NCBI RefSeq assembly: GCF_028621955.1
Contig: NZ_CP117516.1
Coordinates: 2,626,001 to 2,690,000, forward strand
Source: Erythrobacter sp. BLCC-B19
GTDB lineage: Bacteria > Pseudomonadota > Alphaproteobacteria > Sphingomonadales > Sphingomonadaceae
Direction of reading: 5' to 3'
DNA length: 64,000 nt
Every line of letters begins with the position of its first letter. Position 1 is the first letter of the stretch. Both the position numbers and the translations under genes were made by a program. A model generated the notes under the pieces. The model searched no databases. It was not told where the DNA came from and saw only the letters and a program-made list of their open reading frames with translations. Shown here in pieces: positions 1 through 7,702 of the stretch.

Positions 1-360
<360 letters not shown>

Positions 361-484
361 TCAAAAAGTCGTAAGCGGCAACTATCTTTGCAAACAGTTC
401 GCAATTGCATTAATGCGTGGAGCGGGCGCACTAAGGGAACGCCCTGAGGCGGTGCCGTAAGGTAAGCGGCAGTGGGGGGAGCAA

Positions 485-814
485 TCAGGCCGGTTCGAGG
501 CTGCGCTCGGCCCGCGCGGCGAGGCGGCGGTCGAACATCCGGGTCACCGCCAGCCAATGATCGCGCGCATCGGCATCGTCGCGCGCGCCGGCTTCGGCGG
601 CGAGATCGACCGCGGCTTCGGCAGCGGCCAGCCCGTGGACGGCAAAGTGCTTGAGCGCCTCTGTCAGCAGCGGATCGAACCGCACGCCGCCGACTGCCGT
701 GTCGCCATTGTCATTGGCCGCCCGCGCCAGCGCCGGGGCGACCAGCCCGCGTCCTGCCGCGCGCCACCCGAGACGGCGGGCGGGATTATTGGCGGAGGCA
801 AAGCGGACAGACAT
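485..814 (-). CDS. Small conserved hypothetical protein (109 aa)
   Basis: The reading frame is open further upstream, but the ATG at 814 (MSVRFASANNPARRLGW) is preferred because everything before it is low-complexity and this start has a GGAA-type ribosome site. The product is Ala-rich and mostly helical, with no signal peptide or membrane segment. The second half (LTEALKHFAVHGLAAAEAA, then DDADARDHWLAVTRMFDRR) looks like two amphipathic helices. I do not recognise a named family. It sits between mdh and the SleB-type hydrolase on the same strand, with separate intergenic gaps on both sides. Confidence 0.6.
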   Translation of the reverse strand: MSVRFASANNPARRLGWRAAGRGLVAPALARAANDNGDTAVGGVRFDPLLTEALKHFAVHGLAAAEAAVDLAAEAGARDDADARDHWLAVTRMFDRRLAARAERSLEPA

Positions 815-950
815 TCGGCGGGCGGTTCCTGTTTTTTGTGAGCGCTGGCAACAAAAATGCGCCGGCGCGTCACAATTCTCTAGGCTCCGTGCCGCTAAGG
901 CTTGGTGTGGCAACAGGGTTGCCAACGTCTTAACCGTGTTCCGCGGTGCG

Positions 951-2120
951 TCAGTTGCCCGGCGAGGGGGCGGCGCCCGGCTGGGCTTTCCACTGCCCGG
1001 CGCGGGCATATTCGCTCTTCACAGCGCCCGTTCCGGCATAGGCTTCGGCCGGAGCCGAGGTGGGGGCGGCGGCGGGTGCGGGGGTCTTGCCTGCGCGTTC
1101 GGCCTGCGCGCGCACCGGCACGGGGCCGAGATCATAGGCGATCACCGGGCGGCTGGCTCCGGCGCTCGCGTTGGCGGGGAGCGGCGTGGCAGCCGCAGGG
1201 GCAGGAGAGGTCCGCCCGCTCACCACCGGTTCAAGCCCGGCATAGCCGCTGCTGAAGGCGCCCGCCTGCCCGCTCGCCCCGCGGGTGCGGTAGAAACGGT
1301 GTGCGCCGATCGTGCCGATATGGTCGAGGCTCGCGGCCCAATAGGGATTGACCCAGAGCGTGTGGTAATGGGTCGCAAGGCCGACGGGGGCATAGACCGC
1401 GCCGTTCAGCGCCTCGTTCGCAATCGCTTGCGCGCGCGCCCAGCTCGCCCCGCCCGGACGGCGCGCCAGGCTGCCGTCGCAGGTGAAGGTGAACTGGCAC
1501 CCGGTGCTGCGCTCCGAACCCTGATAGACGACCCCGCACACACTCGAGGGCCAGCTGGGGTGGGCGACGCGGTTGAGGACGACCTGCGCGACGGCGCGCT
1601 GTCCGGCCTCGCTCTCGCTGGCGGCCTCGTACCAGATGGCCTGCGCAAGACATTCGGCGGCGCGCATCTGGGTGATGCCGCTGCCGGCACCGAAGAACGG
1701 CTTGGCCGCCGCGCCGACATCGATCAGCGCGCCAAGCTCGCGCCCGCTTTCCGCGCCGAGGCCCATCGGATCGTCGGTCGGCAGAGCGACCAGCGCGGTG
1801 CCCGCAGGGTCGGCCATGTAGAAATAGGCGGAGCCGGGAAAGCTCATCCCGGGCCGCTCGAACGGCAGCGCAGCCTCGGCCGCCTTGCGGGTGGCGAGCG
1901 CGGCGGTGCTTTCGACCGCGTTGCCGGGAAGGGTCGTGATCCCGCGATCGGTGAGGCCCGGGGCGGCCATTGCGGGCACGGCGATGGCCGCGATCAGCAC
2001 CGCGATCCGCTTGCGCCACAGCGTGCTGCTGAAGGCCGCGGGCAGCCGCCAGCGGCGGGCCGGGCGTTTGGCCGAAGCCGAGGGCATGAAGCCAGAAGAA
2101 GGGGAGCGCGCAGCAGCCAT
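951..2120 (-). CDS. Cell wall hydrolase, SleB family (389 aa)
   Basis: Predicted peptidoglycan hydrolase of the SleB / Hydrolase_2 family. The start at 2120 (MAAARSPSSGF) gives an N-terminal basic stretch, then one hydrophobic segment (IAVLIAAIAVPAMAAPG) acting as signal or anchor. The catalytic domain is clear in the middle: AAECLAQAIWYEAASESEAG with the family's glutamate, then QRAVAQVVLNRVAHPSWP, a CQFTFTCDG block and the closing HYHTLWVNPYWA / HRFYR motifs. The C-terminal ~90 residues are a Pro/Ala-rich linker. In spore formers SleB acts in germination; in alphaproteobacteria such proteins are assumed to remodel the wall. It is divergent from the ABC importer to its right. Confidence 0.88.
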   Translation of the reverse strand: MAAARSPSSGFMPSASAKRPARRWRLPAAFSSTLWRKRIAVLIAAIAVPAMAAPGLTDRGITTLPGNAVESTAALATRKAAEAALPFERPGMSFPGSAYFYMADPAGTALVALPTDDPMGLGAESGRELGALIDVGAAAKPFFGAGSGITQMRAAECLAQAIWYEAASESEAGQRAVAQVVLNRVAHPSWPSSVCGVVYQGSERSTGCQFTFTCDGSLARRPGGASWARAQAIANEALNGAVYAPVGLATHYHTLWVNPYWAASLDHIGTIGAHRFYRTRGASGQAGAFSSGYAGLEPVVSGRTSPAPAAATPLPANASAGASRPVIAYDLGPVPVRAQAERAGKTPAPAAAPTSAPAEAYAGTGAVKSEYARAGQWKAQPGAAPSPGN

Positions 2121-2256
2121 GTTCGCGGCCCGCTCTACGCGCCGGGGCGCCGCGGGGCGAGGGCGGTGCACCCCCGCGTCCCGTTTCAGGACAGCGCGCG
2201 GGCAGGCGTTAATCCGTTGCGCAGCGACCAGCGCCGCCCTATCGCGAGGGCGAGAT

Positions 2257-3096
2257 ATGGCGCGGGATCGCATCAGGTTTTGGGGGGCAGGCGTGCTGCT
2301 GGCGGCGGCGCTGCTGGGGTCTTGCGCGCCCGCAGCATCGGTGCGCGGCGACGATCCGGCGCATCCGACCATCGTCAGCCTCAACCCCTGCCTCGATGCG
2401 ATCCTGGTCGAAATCGCCCCGCCGGGGCAGGTGCTGGCGCTGTCGCACTACAGCCGCGATACCGCCTCCAGCTCGATCCCGGCCGAAGTCGCCGCGCGCT
2501 ATGGCGTCACCGGGGGCACCGCCGAGGAAGTGATCGCCGCGCGGCCCGATCTCGTGCTCGCCTCGATCTTCCTCCCCCAGCCGACCCGCACCGCGCTGGA
2601 GCGCGCCGGGCTCAGGGTCGAAACCTTCGGCAGCCCTTTGACCATCGCCGAGAGTGCCGAACAGGTGCGAGAGGTTGCGCGACTGGCGGGGCGCGCGCAA
2701 CCGGGCGAGGCGCTCGCAGAGCGCATTGCCGCGCCATCCCAGGCGGCGGGCGCGCCGATCGACGCGCTGCTGTGGCAGGAGGGCGAGATCGTCGCGGGCG
2801 AGCAGACCCTGATTGCCGAACTGCTGCGGCAGGAAGGCTTTGCCAGCCATGCCGCCGCGCGCGGATTGCAACAGGCCGACCGGGTCAGCCTCGAAGCCCT
2901 GCTCGCCGATCCGCCGCGCGTGCTGCTGGTGGCGGGCGATGCGCCGGGGCAGCGCCATCCGCTGGTCGCCGATGTCTACAAGAGCATGGTGGTCGCCGAT
3001 TTCGACCCTTCGCTGATCTATTGCGGCGGGCCGACGATCCCCAAGGCGCGCGCCCGCCTGCGTGCCATCCGCGCCAGGGCCGAGGCGCGGATATGA
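2257..3096 (+). CDS. ABC importer substrate-binding lipoprotein, BtuF-like (279 aa)
   Basis: Class III periplasmic binding protein for a metal chelate (cobalamin, heme or siderophore). The start ATG at 2257 is followed by a lipoprotein signal peptide with lipobox LLGSC, so Cys23 would be the lipidated residue. The mature start PTIVSLNPCLDAILVEIAPP matches the BtuF/FhuD type N-lobe, and the AARPDLVLAS strand is also typical. The stop TGA overlaps the start of the permease gene (ATGA at 3093-3096), so the two are translationally coupled. No cobalamin riboswitch elements are visible upstream and no TonB receptor is adjacent, so the substrate stays open. Confidence 0.82.
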   Translation: MARDRIRFWGAGVLLAAALLGSCAPAASVRGDDPAHPTIVSLNPCLDAILVEIAPPGQVLALSHYSRDTASSSIPAEVAARYGVTGGTAEEVIAARPDLVLASIFLPQPTRTALERAGLRVETFGSPLTIAESAEQVREVARLAGRAQPGEALAERIAAPSQAAGAPIDALLWQEGEIVAGEQTLIAELLRQEGFASHAAARGLQQADRVSLEALLADPPRVLLVAGDAPGQRHPLVADVYKSMVVADFDPSLIYCGGPTIPKARARLRAIRARAEARI

Positions 3097-4091
3097 CCCG
3101 CGCCAATCTCGTTTTCGCGACCCTGCTCGCGATGCTGTTCCCGCTTTCGCTGCTGGCGGGGCGGGTGTGGATTGCGCCCGCTGACTTCGGCCCTGGCAAC
3201 ACGCTGCTGATCCTTGCCGACCTGCGCCTGCCGCGCGCGGTGCTGGCGGTGACCATCGGCGCGGGGCTGGGGGCCGCGGGTGCCGCAATGCAGGGCTATC
3301 TGCGCAATCCGCTCGCCGACCCCGGCCTGTTCGGCATCGCGCCGATGGCAGCGCTGGGCGCGGTGGCGAGCTTCTGGCTTGGCAGCGCCATTCCGCCAGC
3401 GTGGGCGGCGTGGAGCCTGCCGCTGATGGCGCTCGCAGGCGCAGGGCTGGGCATGGCCGCCCTCGCGCTGATTGCCGGGCGCACGTCGAGCGACGCGGCG
3501 GGCGGGGCAGGGGGCGGCATCGCGCTGTTCACGCTCGCGGGGTTGATGCTGGCGAGCCTTGCAGGCGCCCTGACCGCGCTCGCGATCACGCTCGCGCCCA
3601 ATCCCTTTGCCCTCTCCGAGATCGTGATGTGGCTCAACGGCGCGCTGACTGACAGGTCGTGGCGCGAGGTGTGGATCGCCGCGCCCCTGACGCTTGGCGG
3701 GGTCGCGGTGCTGGCGCTCGCCGCGCGCAGCCTCGATGCATTGACACTGGGCGAGGAGACGGCCCGCTCGCTCGGCGTTGCGCCGGGGCGGCTGCTGGCG
3801 CTGCTGGTGGCAGGCGTGGGGCTGACGGTTGGCGCGGGGGTGGCGGTGGCGGGGATCATCGGCTTTGTCGGCCTCGTCGTCCCCCATCTGGTGCGCCCGC
3901 TGACCGACCGGCTGCCCTCCAGCCTGATCCTGCCGAGCGCGCTCGCCGGAGCCTGTCTCGTGCTGCTCGCCGACAGCGTGGTGCGGGTGCTGCCGCTGGT
4001 GACCGAGCTGCGGCTCGGCATCGCCCTGTCGCTGATCGGCGCGCCATTTTTCGGCTGGCTGCTGCTGCAGATGCGGAAGGGGCAGCTATGA
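3093..4091 (+). CDS. ABC importer permease, FecCD/BtuC family (332 aa)
   Basis: Inner-membrane permease of the FecCD family, normally ten membrane helices working as a homodimer. Diagnostic stretches are LRLPRAVLAVTIGAGLGAAG and MQGYLRNPLADPGLFGI near residues 45-80, the motif RSLGVAPGR in the cytoplasmic coupling region and GIIGFVGLVVPHLVRPL near residue 255. The length is normal for the family. The start ATG overlaps the stop of the binding protein gene, and its own stop overlaps the ATPase start (ATGA at 4088-4091). The frame is open on the plus strand far upstream of the start; that extension is a GC-driven shadow over the hydrolase gene. Confidence 0.92.
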   Translation: MTRANLVFATLLAMLFPLSLLAGRVWIAPADFGPGNTLLILADLRLPRAVLAVTIGAGLGAAGAAMQGYLRNPLADPGLFGIAPMAALGAVASFWLGSAIPPAWAAWSLPLMALAGAGLGMAALALIAGRTSSDAAGGAGGGIALFTLAGLMLASLAGALTALAITLAPNPFALSEIVMWLNGALTDRSWREVWIAAPLTLGGVAVLALAARSLDALTLGEETARSLGVAPGRLLALLVAGVGLTVGAGVAVAGIIGFVGLVVPHLVRPLTDRLPSSLILPSALAGACLVLLADSVVRVLPLVTELRLGIALSLIGAPFFGWLLLQMRKGQL

Positions 4092-4828
4092 CCCTCGCAG
4101 CGGAACGCCTGACCCTGCGACGCGGCGGCCGCGCGGTGGTGCGCGATGTCACGGCGGCGCTTCTGCCGGGGCAGATCACGACGATCGTCGGTCCCAATGG
4201 TGCGGGCAAATCATCGCTGCTGCTGGGGCTGGCGGGCCTGATTAGCCCCGCTGGCGGCGATACGATGCTGGACGGCGCCGCCCTTGCCGCGCGTCATCCG
4301 CGCGATCGGGCGCGGGCCGTCGGCTATCTGCCGCAGAGCCCCGAGATCGCCTGGGACGTCGCGACCGAGGCGCTGGTGGCGCTGGGCCGCCTGCCATGGG
4401 GTGACCGGGGCGAGGCCGAGGTGGCCGCCGCGCTCGCTGCACTCGATTGCCAGGACTTGCGCCATCGCCCCGTCAGCCAGCTTTCGGGCGGCGAGCGCGC
4501 GCGGGTGCTGCTTGCGCGGGTGCTGGCAGGAAGCCCGCGCTGGATCCTCGCCGACGAGCCGCTCGCCGCGCTCGACCTTGCCCATCAGCTGCGCCTGATC
4601 ACCCATCTCAAGGCCTGCGCCGGCGCAGGGCAGGGGGTGGTGGTGGTGCTCCACGATCTCGCCCATGCGATGAACCATGCCGACCGGGTGCTGGTGCTGA
4701 AGGACGGCGCGCTGATCGCCGACGGCCCGCCACAGACAGCACTGGCGCCGGAGATGATTGCGCAAGGCTGGGACGTGAAGGCCCGCTGGATCGGCACACC
4801 CGGCGCGATGGCGCTGGTGACCGGCTAG
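4088..4828 (+). CDS. ABC importer ATP-binding protein, FecE/BtuD-like (246 aa)
   Basis: Cytoplasmic ATPase of the importer. Walker A GPNGAGKS lies at residues 35-42, a Q-loop in GYLPQSPEIAW, the ABC signature LSGGERARVLLARVLA near residue 135, Walker B WILADEPLAALD and the H-loop histidine in VVVLHDLAHAM. The length and domain order are those of iron-chelate/B12 importers. It is the last gene of the coupled three-gene operon. The extra C-terminal ~20 residues (VKARWIGTPGAMALVTG) are common in this subfamily. Confidence 0.92.
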   Translation: MTLAAERLTLRRGGRAVVRDVTAALLPGQITTIVGPNGAGKSSLLLGLAGLISPAGGDTMLDGAALAARHPRDRARAVGYLPQSPEIAWDVATEALVALGRLPWGDRGEAEVAAALAALDCQDLRHRPVSQLSGGERARVLLARVLAGSPRWILADEPLAALDLAHQLRLITHLKACAGAGQGVVVVLHDLAHAMNHADRVLVLKDGALIADGPPQTALAPEMIAQGWDVKARWIGTPGAMALVTG

Positions 4829-5114
4829 CACCCCAAGCCCGGGAAAAGAGGCCGGGAAACCGGAACAGGAAGGCGGGGATTTCGGGGCCCCATCAACCAT
4901 GTCCCGGCCCCAGACCGGGTCTCTCAAGCCAAGCCAGGATGCGACCCTGAAGGCCCCGGCGGGAGAACCGCGAAGAGGGGGTTCTTATGGCGGGCCTAGG
5001 GGATTCTGGCGACTTCAGATTTTCTGTAGGGTGGGCGGATTTGTTGCAAACCATTGAAAAAAATGAAACCTTGAGGTTCAGCGGTTCAAGCCGCAGCTTT
5101 TTGACCGGATGATC
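4829..5114. other. Intergenic region with several hairpins
   Basis: No gene is supported here. It separates the core ABC operon from the accessory peptidase-lipoprotein pair. On the plus strand there are inverted repeats at 4884-4911 (GGGGCC paired with GGCCCC), 4912-4922 (AGACC around GGTCT) and 4963-4986 (AGAACC paired with GGTTCT). The last could be a weak terminator of the ABC operon. From about 5000 the sequence becomes AT-richer, and 5082-5102 has a short GCGG/CCGC hairpin followed by five T. The fragment AAGCCAGGATGCGACCC is faintly reminiscent of a B12-box, but the rest of a cobalamin riboswitch is missing. Confidence 0.4.
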
Positions 5115-5846
5115 TCATTCCACCACGTAGCACCAGAAATCACCGACGAGGATGCTGGCGCTTCCATATGCGATGCGTCCAAATCCTTTCTGGCCCCATC
5201 GCGAACCCATGCTGTTCTGCACGATCCAGCACTGCTCCTCATCGTCGTAGCCGATCAGCAACATGGCGTGGTTGAATGTTTTTGCTTCGCCGATCTGGTC
5301 TCGATAAATGCTGTCATCTCTGATGTGCTTCAAGCTTTCACCTGCGGACACGAGAGCGACCAAGGGCGCATATGTGGCGAGAATACCCTTCACCAACTCC
5401 GGGGTGCTTGCTGAGTTATAGCTGGCTGCGCGCACCACACTGGGCGTGAAGTCCTTGCACGCGAGCCCCGGCGCATATCCGGATCCCGCGCGCGGCGCGC
5501 CCACATCACAAAGATTGTCCAGGCTGCGCTTTACCAGATAGTTCCCTTGAGAAAGCGGTAGGCCCATGGTGCAGGCGTGGAACATCTCCGCATCAAGGGG
5601 AGGAATGGGTGCTTCCACAATCTGCCGCCGGGCACGAAGCGCCGCAACCAGGCTATGAGAAAAGCAAGTCTGGTGTTCTCCCTGATCCGCGACTGGCGGC
5701 AGCACGCCCCGGTTCCTCCAGCTGAATTTGCGGCCTGATGTTCGACCGAAGGGCACAGCCTTGAACCGTAGCTTTGCCGGATCGAATTCGGGTATGCCTT
5801 CAACTCTTGCCCACCCAGCGCCGGATAATGGTTGTTCGTCTGTCAT
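5115..5846 (-). CDS. Papain-family (C1) cysteine peptidase (243 aa)
   Basis: All the active-site elements of a C1 peptidase are visible: oxyanion Gln55 in DQGEHQTCFSHS, nucleophile Cys61, His193 in TFNHAMLLIGYDDE and Asn211 in VQNSMGSRWGQKGFGRI. The usual CGSCWAF is replaced by HQTCFSH, so one canonical disulfide cysteine is absent. There is no signal peptide and almost no propeptide, so it appears cytoplasmic and already mature. The ATG at 5846 is preferred over a GTG six bases upstream because a GGCGAG site is well spaced from it. It lies 48 bases after the lipoprotein gene, probably in one operon. GC content is lower than in neighbours, suggesting transfer. Confidence 0.82.
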   Translation of the reverse strand: MTDEQPLSGAGWARVEGIPEFDPAKLRFKAVPFGRTSGRKFSWRNRGVLPPVADQGEHQTCFSHSLVAALRARRQIVEAPIPPLDAEMFHACTMGLPLSQGNYLVKRSLDNLCDVGAPRAGSGYAPGLACKDFTPSVVRAASYNSASTPELVKGILATYAPLVALVSAGESLKHIRDDSIYRDQIGEAKTFNHAMLLIGYDDEEQCWIVQNSMGSRWGQKGFGRIAYGSASILVGDFWCYVVE

Positions 5847-5894
5847 TGCCACACTCGCCCACTTGGTCTGATCGTCACCTGTTATGGCGTCGCG

Positions 5895-7502
5895 CTACTT
5901 TGGCGCGGTCGCTTCGGCATAGCGCCTCTCCGCTTCAAGCTTGGCGAGTGCGGCCTCGGAATTGGCGGTCTCGGCCTTCCGCAATGCGGTACTAGCAGCG
6001 AGCGCCTTGATGGCTTCGTCATTCGGGTCGAGGGTCTTTTCAACAAGCGCAGCCTCGGCGTCCGCTTGTCCCTTTTTTGCTTTGGCCAGCGCTTCTCTGG
6101 CCTTTGCGAGTTCCTCCTGGCGCTTGACTTCGTTCAGGTCGGCCTTGCGGGATTGCCCGATAGTTGTCTCGACTTCGCCTAGCAGTGTTTTGACAACGCC
6201 GGCGGCAGCGTCGCTCTGCGCGCGCTTCTGTTCGTAACCCGCACTGGTAAGCACGCCGCTTTGCGAGAAGGTGGCAGATAGCGTCGCGTTGGTGAACATG
6301 GCGCTCTTGAACGGCAGGAAAAACGTAGTGTCGGCGTTCATCATCTGAACGGGAAACGCCTTGACGACATTGGCCTTCGCTGCTCCGCCGTCGCCAGGGG
6401 CACCGCCTACCACTGGCTTGCTACATTTTGATGCCGCACACACCGTCAGGGTAGCAGGAACGGCGATCCTATACCTCACGCCGCTTGCAGCGTCTCCTCT
6501 TTCGCCCCCGGTGTAGCGATCAGCGAAACGCGAATTGACAGCCAAATCCAAGTAGAGCGAGTTTTTCGTCGCCAGCTTCTTGGCCTCGTCGTCAAAATTG
6601 ACATTCTTGATCGCTGCCGCGCAAATCTTGTCATCTTGAGAGCAATACTTGAGCGGATCAGTCTCGATCCATTTCAGCAGCTTGTCGGGATCGATCATGT
6701 GCTCCTCAGCACCTGCTGATCCCGCCTTTGTTTCAGAGACAAGGATGGTCTTGGTGTAGGTGATGCCCTTCTGGGCTTCAGCCAAAACCTTCGATGCGCC
6801 GTCGAGTTCGTGCTGTGCAGCAGAAACCTCGTTGATCAGTCTGAAGTGCTCGTTCCTCTGGGCATCGGTAATTGATGCTCCTGCCCTGATAATGACGCTG
6901 CCATATGCTTCAAGACTCTGTGTGGCTGCCTTCAGTTTATCTGTCTTCTGGTCAACGCCATCAACGAAGCGACCGCCATCCAAGGTCTTGCCCGATTTGG
7001 CCTCCTTGACCTTTTTGAGGGCGTCGATGAGTTCAGCTGAACAGACAAGCTGGATCGGTTTCTGACCATCACGCCCGTCGCCAAAGGCCATCATTCGGCC
7101 AAGCGCGCCGACAGCCGTGAGCGATGTGGTCAACAATTCGCCGGTCTTGTCGTCGGCCGACGCGTTGATGCTCTTGATCGCGCCGTTGTCATAGAAATCG
7201 ACCTTGACGCTGCTCGTCTTGGTGAAGGCATCAAGCGACGCATAATCAATGACGTAGAGGCCATCGGGATCCGCAGCGGTCGCCGATGTCATTTCGGCCT
7301 TCGGCGTTAACGTAAGGGCCTTGTCGTTCTCTCCGCAGCTCGCTGTCCAGGACAGCTTCGTCTCAAATTGTGTGACGGGCAAGAAATAGGCGATACCCTG
7401 CCGCGAGGGCGCTTTGCCCTCGTTAAAGTGATGCACCTTCAGCGTGGTGCAGCCTTGCAGGATGACGCTTGAGATTGCGACGAACAGTACCGACTTTTTC
7501 AT
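5895..7502 (-). CDS. Uncharacterised lipoprotein with C-terminal coiled coil (535 aa)
   Basis: The start MKKSVLFVAISSVILQGC is a lipoprotein signal peptide, with Cys18 as lipidation site. The body has no family I recognise. It holds a few scattered cysteines (TASCGEND, LVCSAEL, KYCSQDDKICAA, TVCAASKC), which would fit disulfides in the periplasm. From about residue 430 it becomes a long charged Ala/Glu/Lys helix (AKAREALAKAKKGQADAEAA and following), a likely coiled coil running to the C-terminus. The start has an AGGGGG site. Codon and base use differ from flanking core genes. It is first in an apparent two-gene operon with the papain-like peptidase; a functional link is inference. Confidence 0.75.
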   Translation of the reverse strand: MKKSVLFVAISSVILQGCTTLKVHHFNEGKAPSRQGIAYFLPVTQFETKLSWTASCGENDKALTLTPKAEMTSATAADPDGLYVIDYASLDAFTKTSSVKVDFYDNGAIKSINASADDKTGELLTTSLTAVGALGRMMAFGDGRDGQKPIQLVCSAELIDALKKVKEAKSGKTLDGGRFVDGVDQKTDKLKAATQSLEAYGSVIIRAGASITDAQRNEHFRLINEVSAAQHELDGASKVLAEAQKGITYTKTILVSETKAGSAGAEEHMIDPDKLLKWIETDPLKYCSQDDKICAAAIKNVNFDDEAKKLATKNSLYLDLAVNSRFADRYTGGERGDAASGVRYRIAVPATLTVCAASKCSKPVVGGAPGDGGAAKANVVKAFPVQMMNADTTFFLPFKSAMFTNATLSATFSQSGVLTSAGYEQKRAQSDAAAGVVKTLLGEVETTIGQSRKADLNEVKRQEELAKAREALAKAKKGQADAEAALVEKTLDPNDEAIKALAASTALRKAETANSEAALAKLEAERRYAEATAPK

Positions 7503-7676
7503 GACGCCCCCTGATTGTTCAACCTAGGCTGCTATCTTCGCGCCACGAACGCGGACTGCGTGCGTGCAGTCGTCAGCCACCCCACCCGGATCAATCCCTC
7601 ATCTGCCGCGTTAAGTCGCGTATGTGGGGCCACATCGGTCCTGTGTCTTTTCCCACACCCCGCCCTTGACCCGCGC

Positions 7677-7691
7677 GAACATTTCCGGAAC
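7677..7691 (+). promoter_or_regulatory. LexA (SOS) box upstream of uvrA
   Basis: The sequence GAAC-ATTTCCG-GAAC is an exact direct repeat with a 7-base spacer, the alphaproteobacterial LexA site (GTTC-N7-GTTC on the other strand). It ends 11 bases before the uvrA start codon and overlaps the likely core promoter; a TTGACC -35-like hexamer lies at 7666-7671. Confidence 0.85.
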
Positions 7692-7702
7692 ACGTCACGC
7701 CC

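Noticed and set aside
651..3092. Very long open plus-strand frame before the permease start
   Set aside because: It is antisense to the SleB-type gene and overlaps the binding protein gene; the translation is low-complexity Arg/Ala/Gly and only the last 332 residues are family sequence.
4829..5000. Possible cobalamin riboswitch
   Set aside because: Only a faint resemblance to the B12-box; core elements are missing and it lies downstream of the importer, not upstream.
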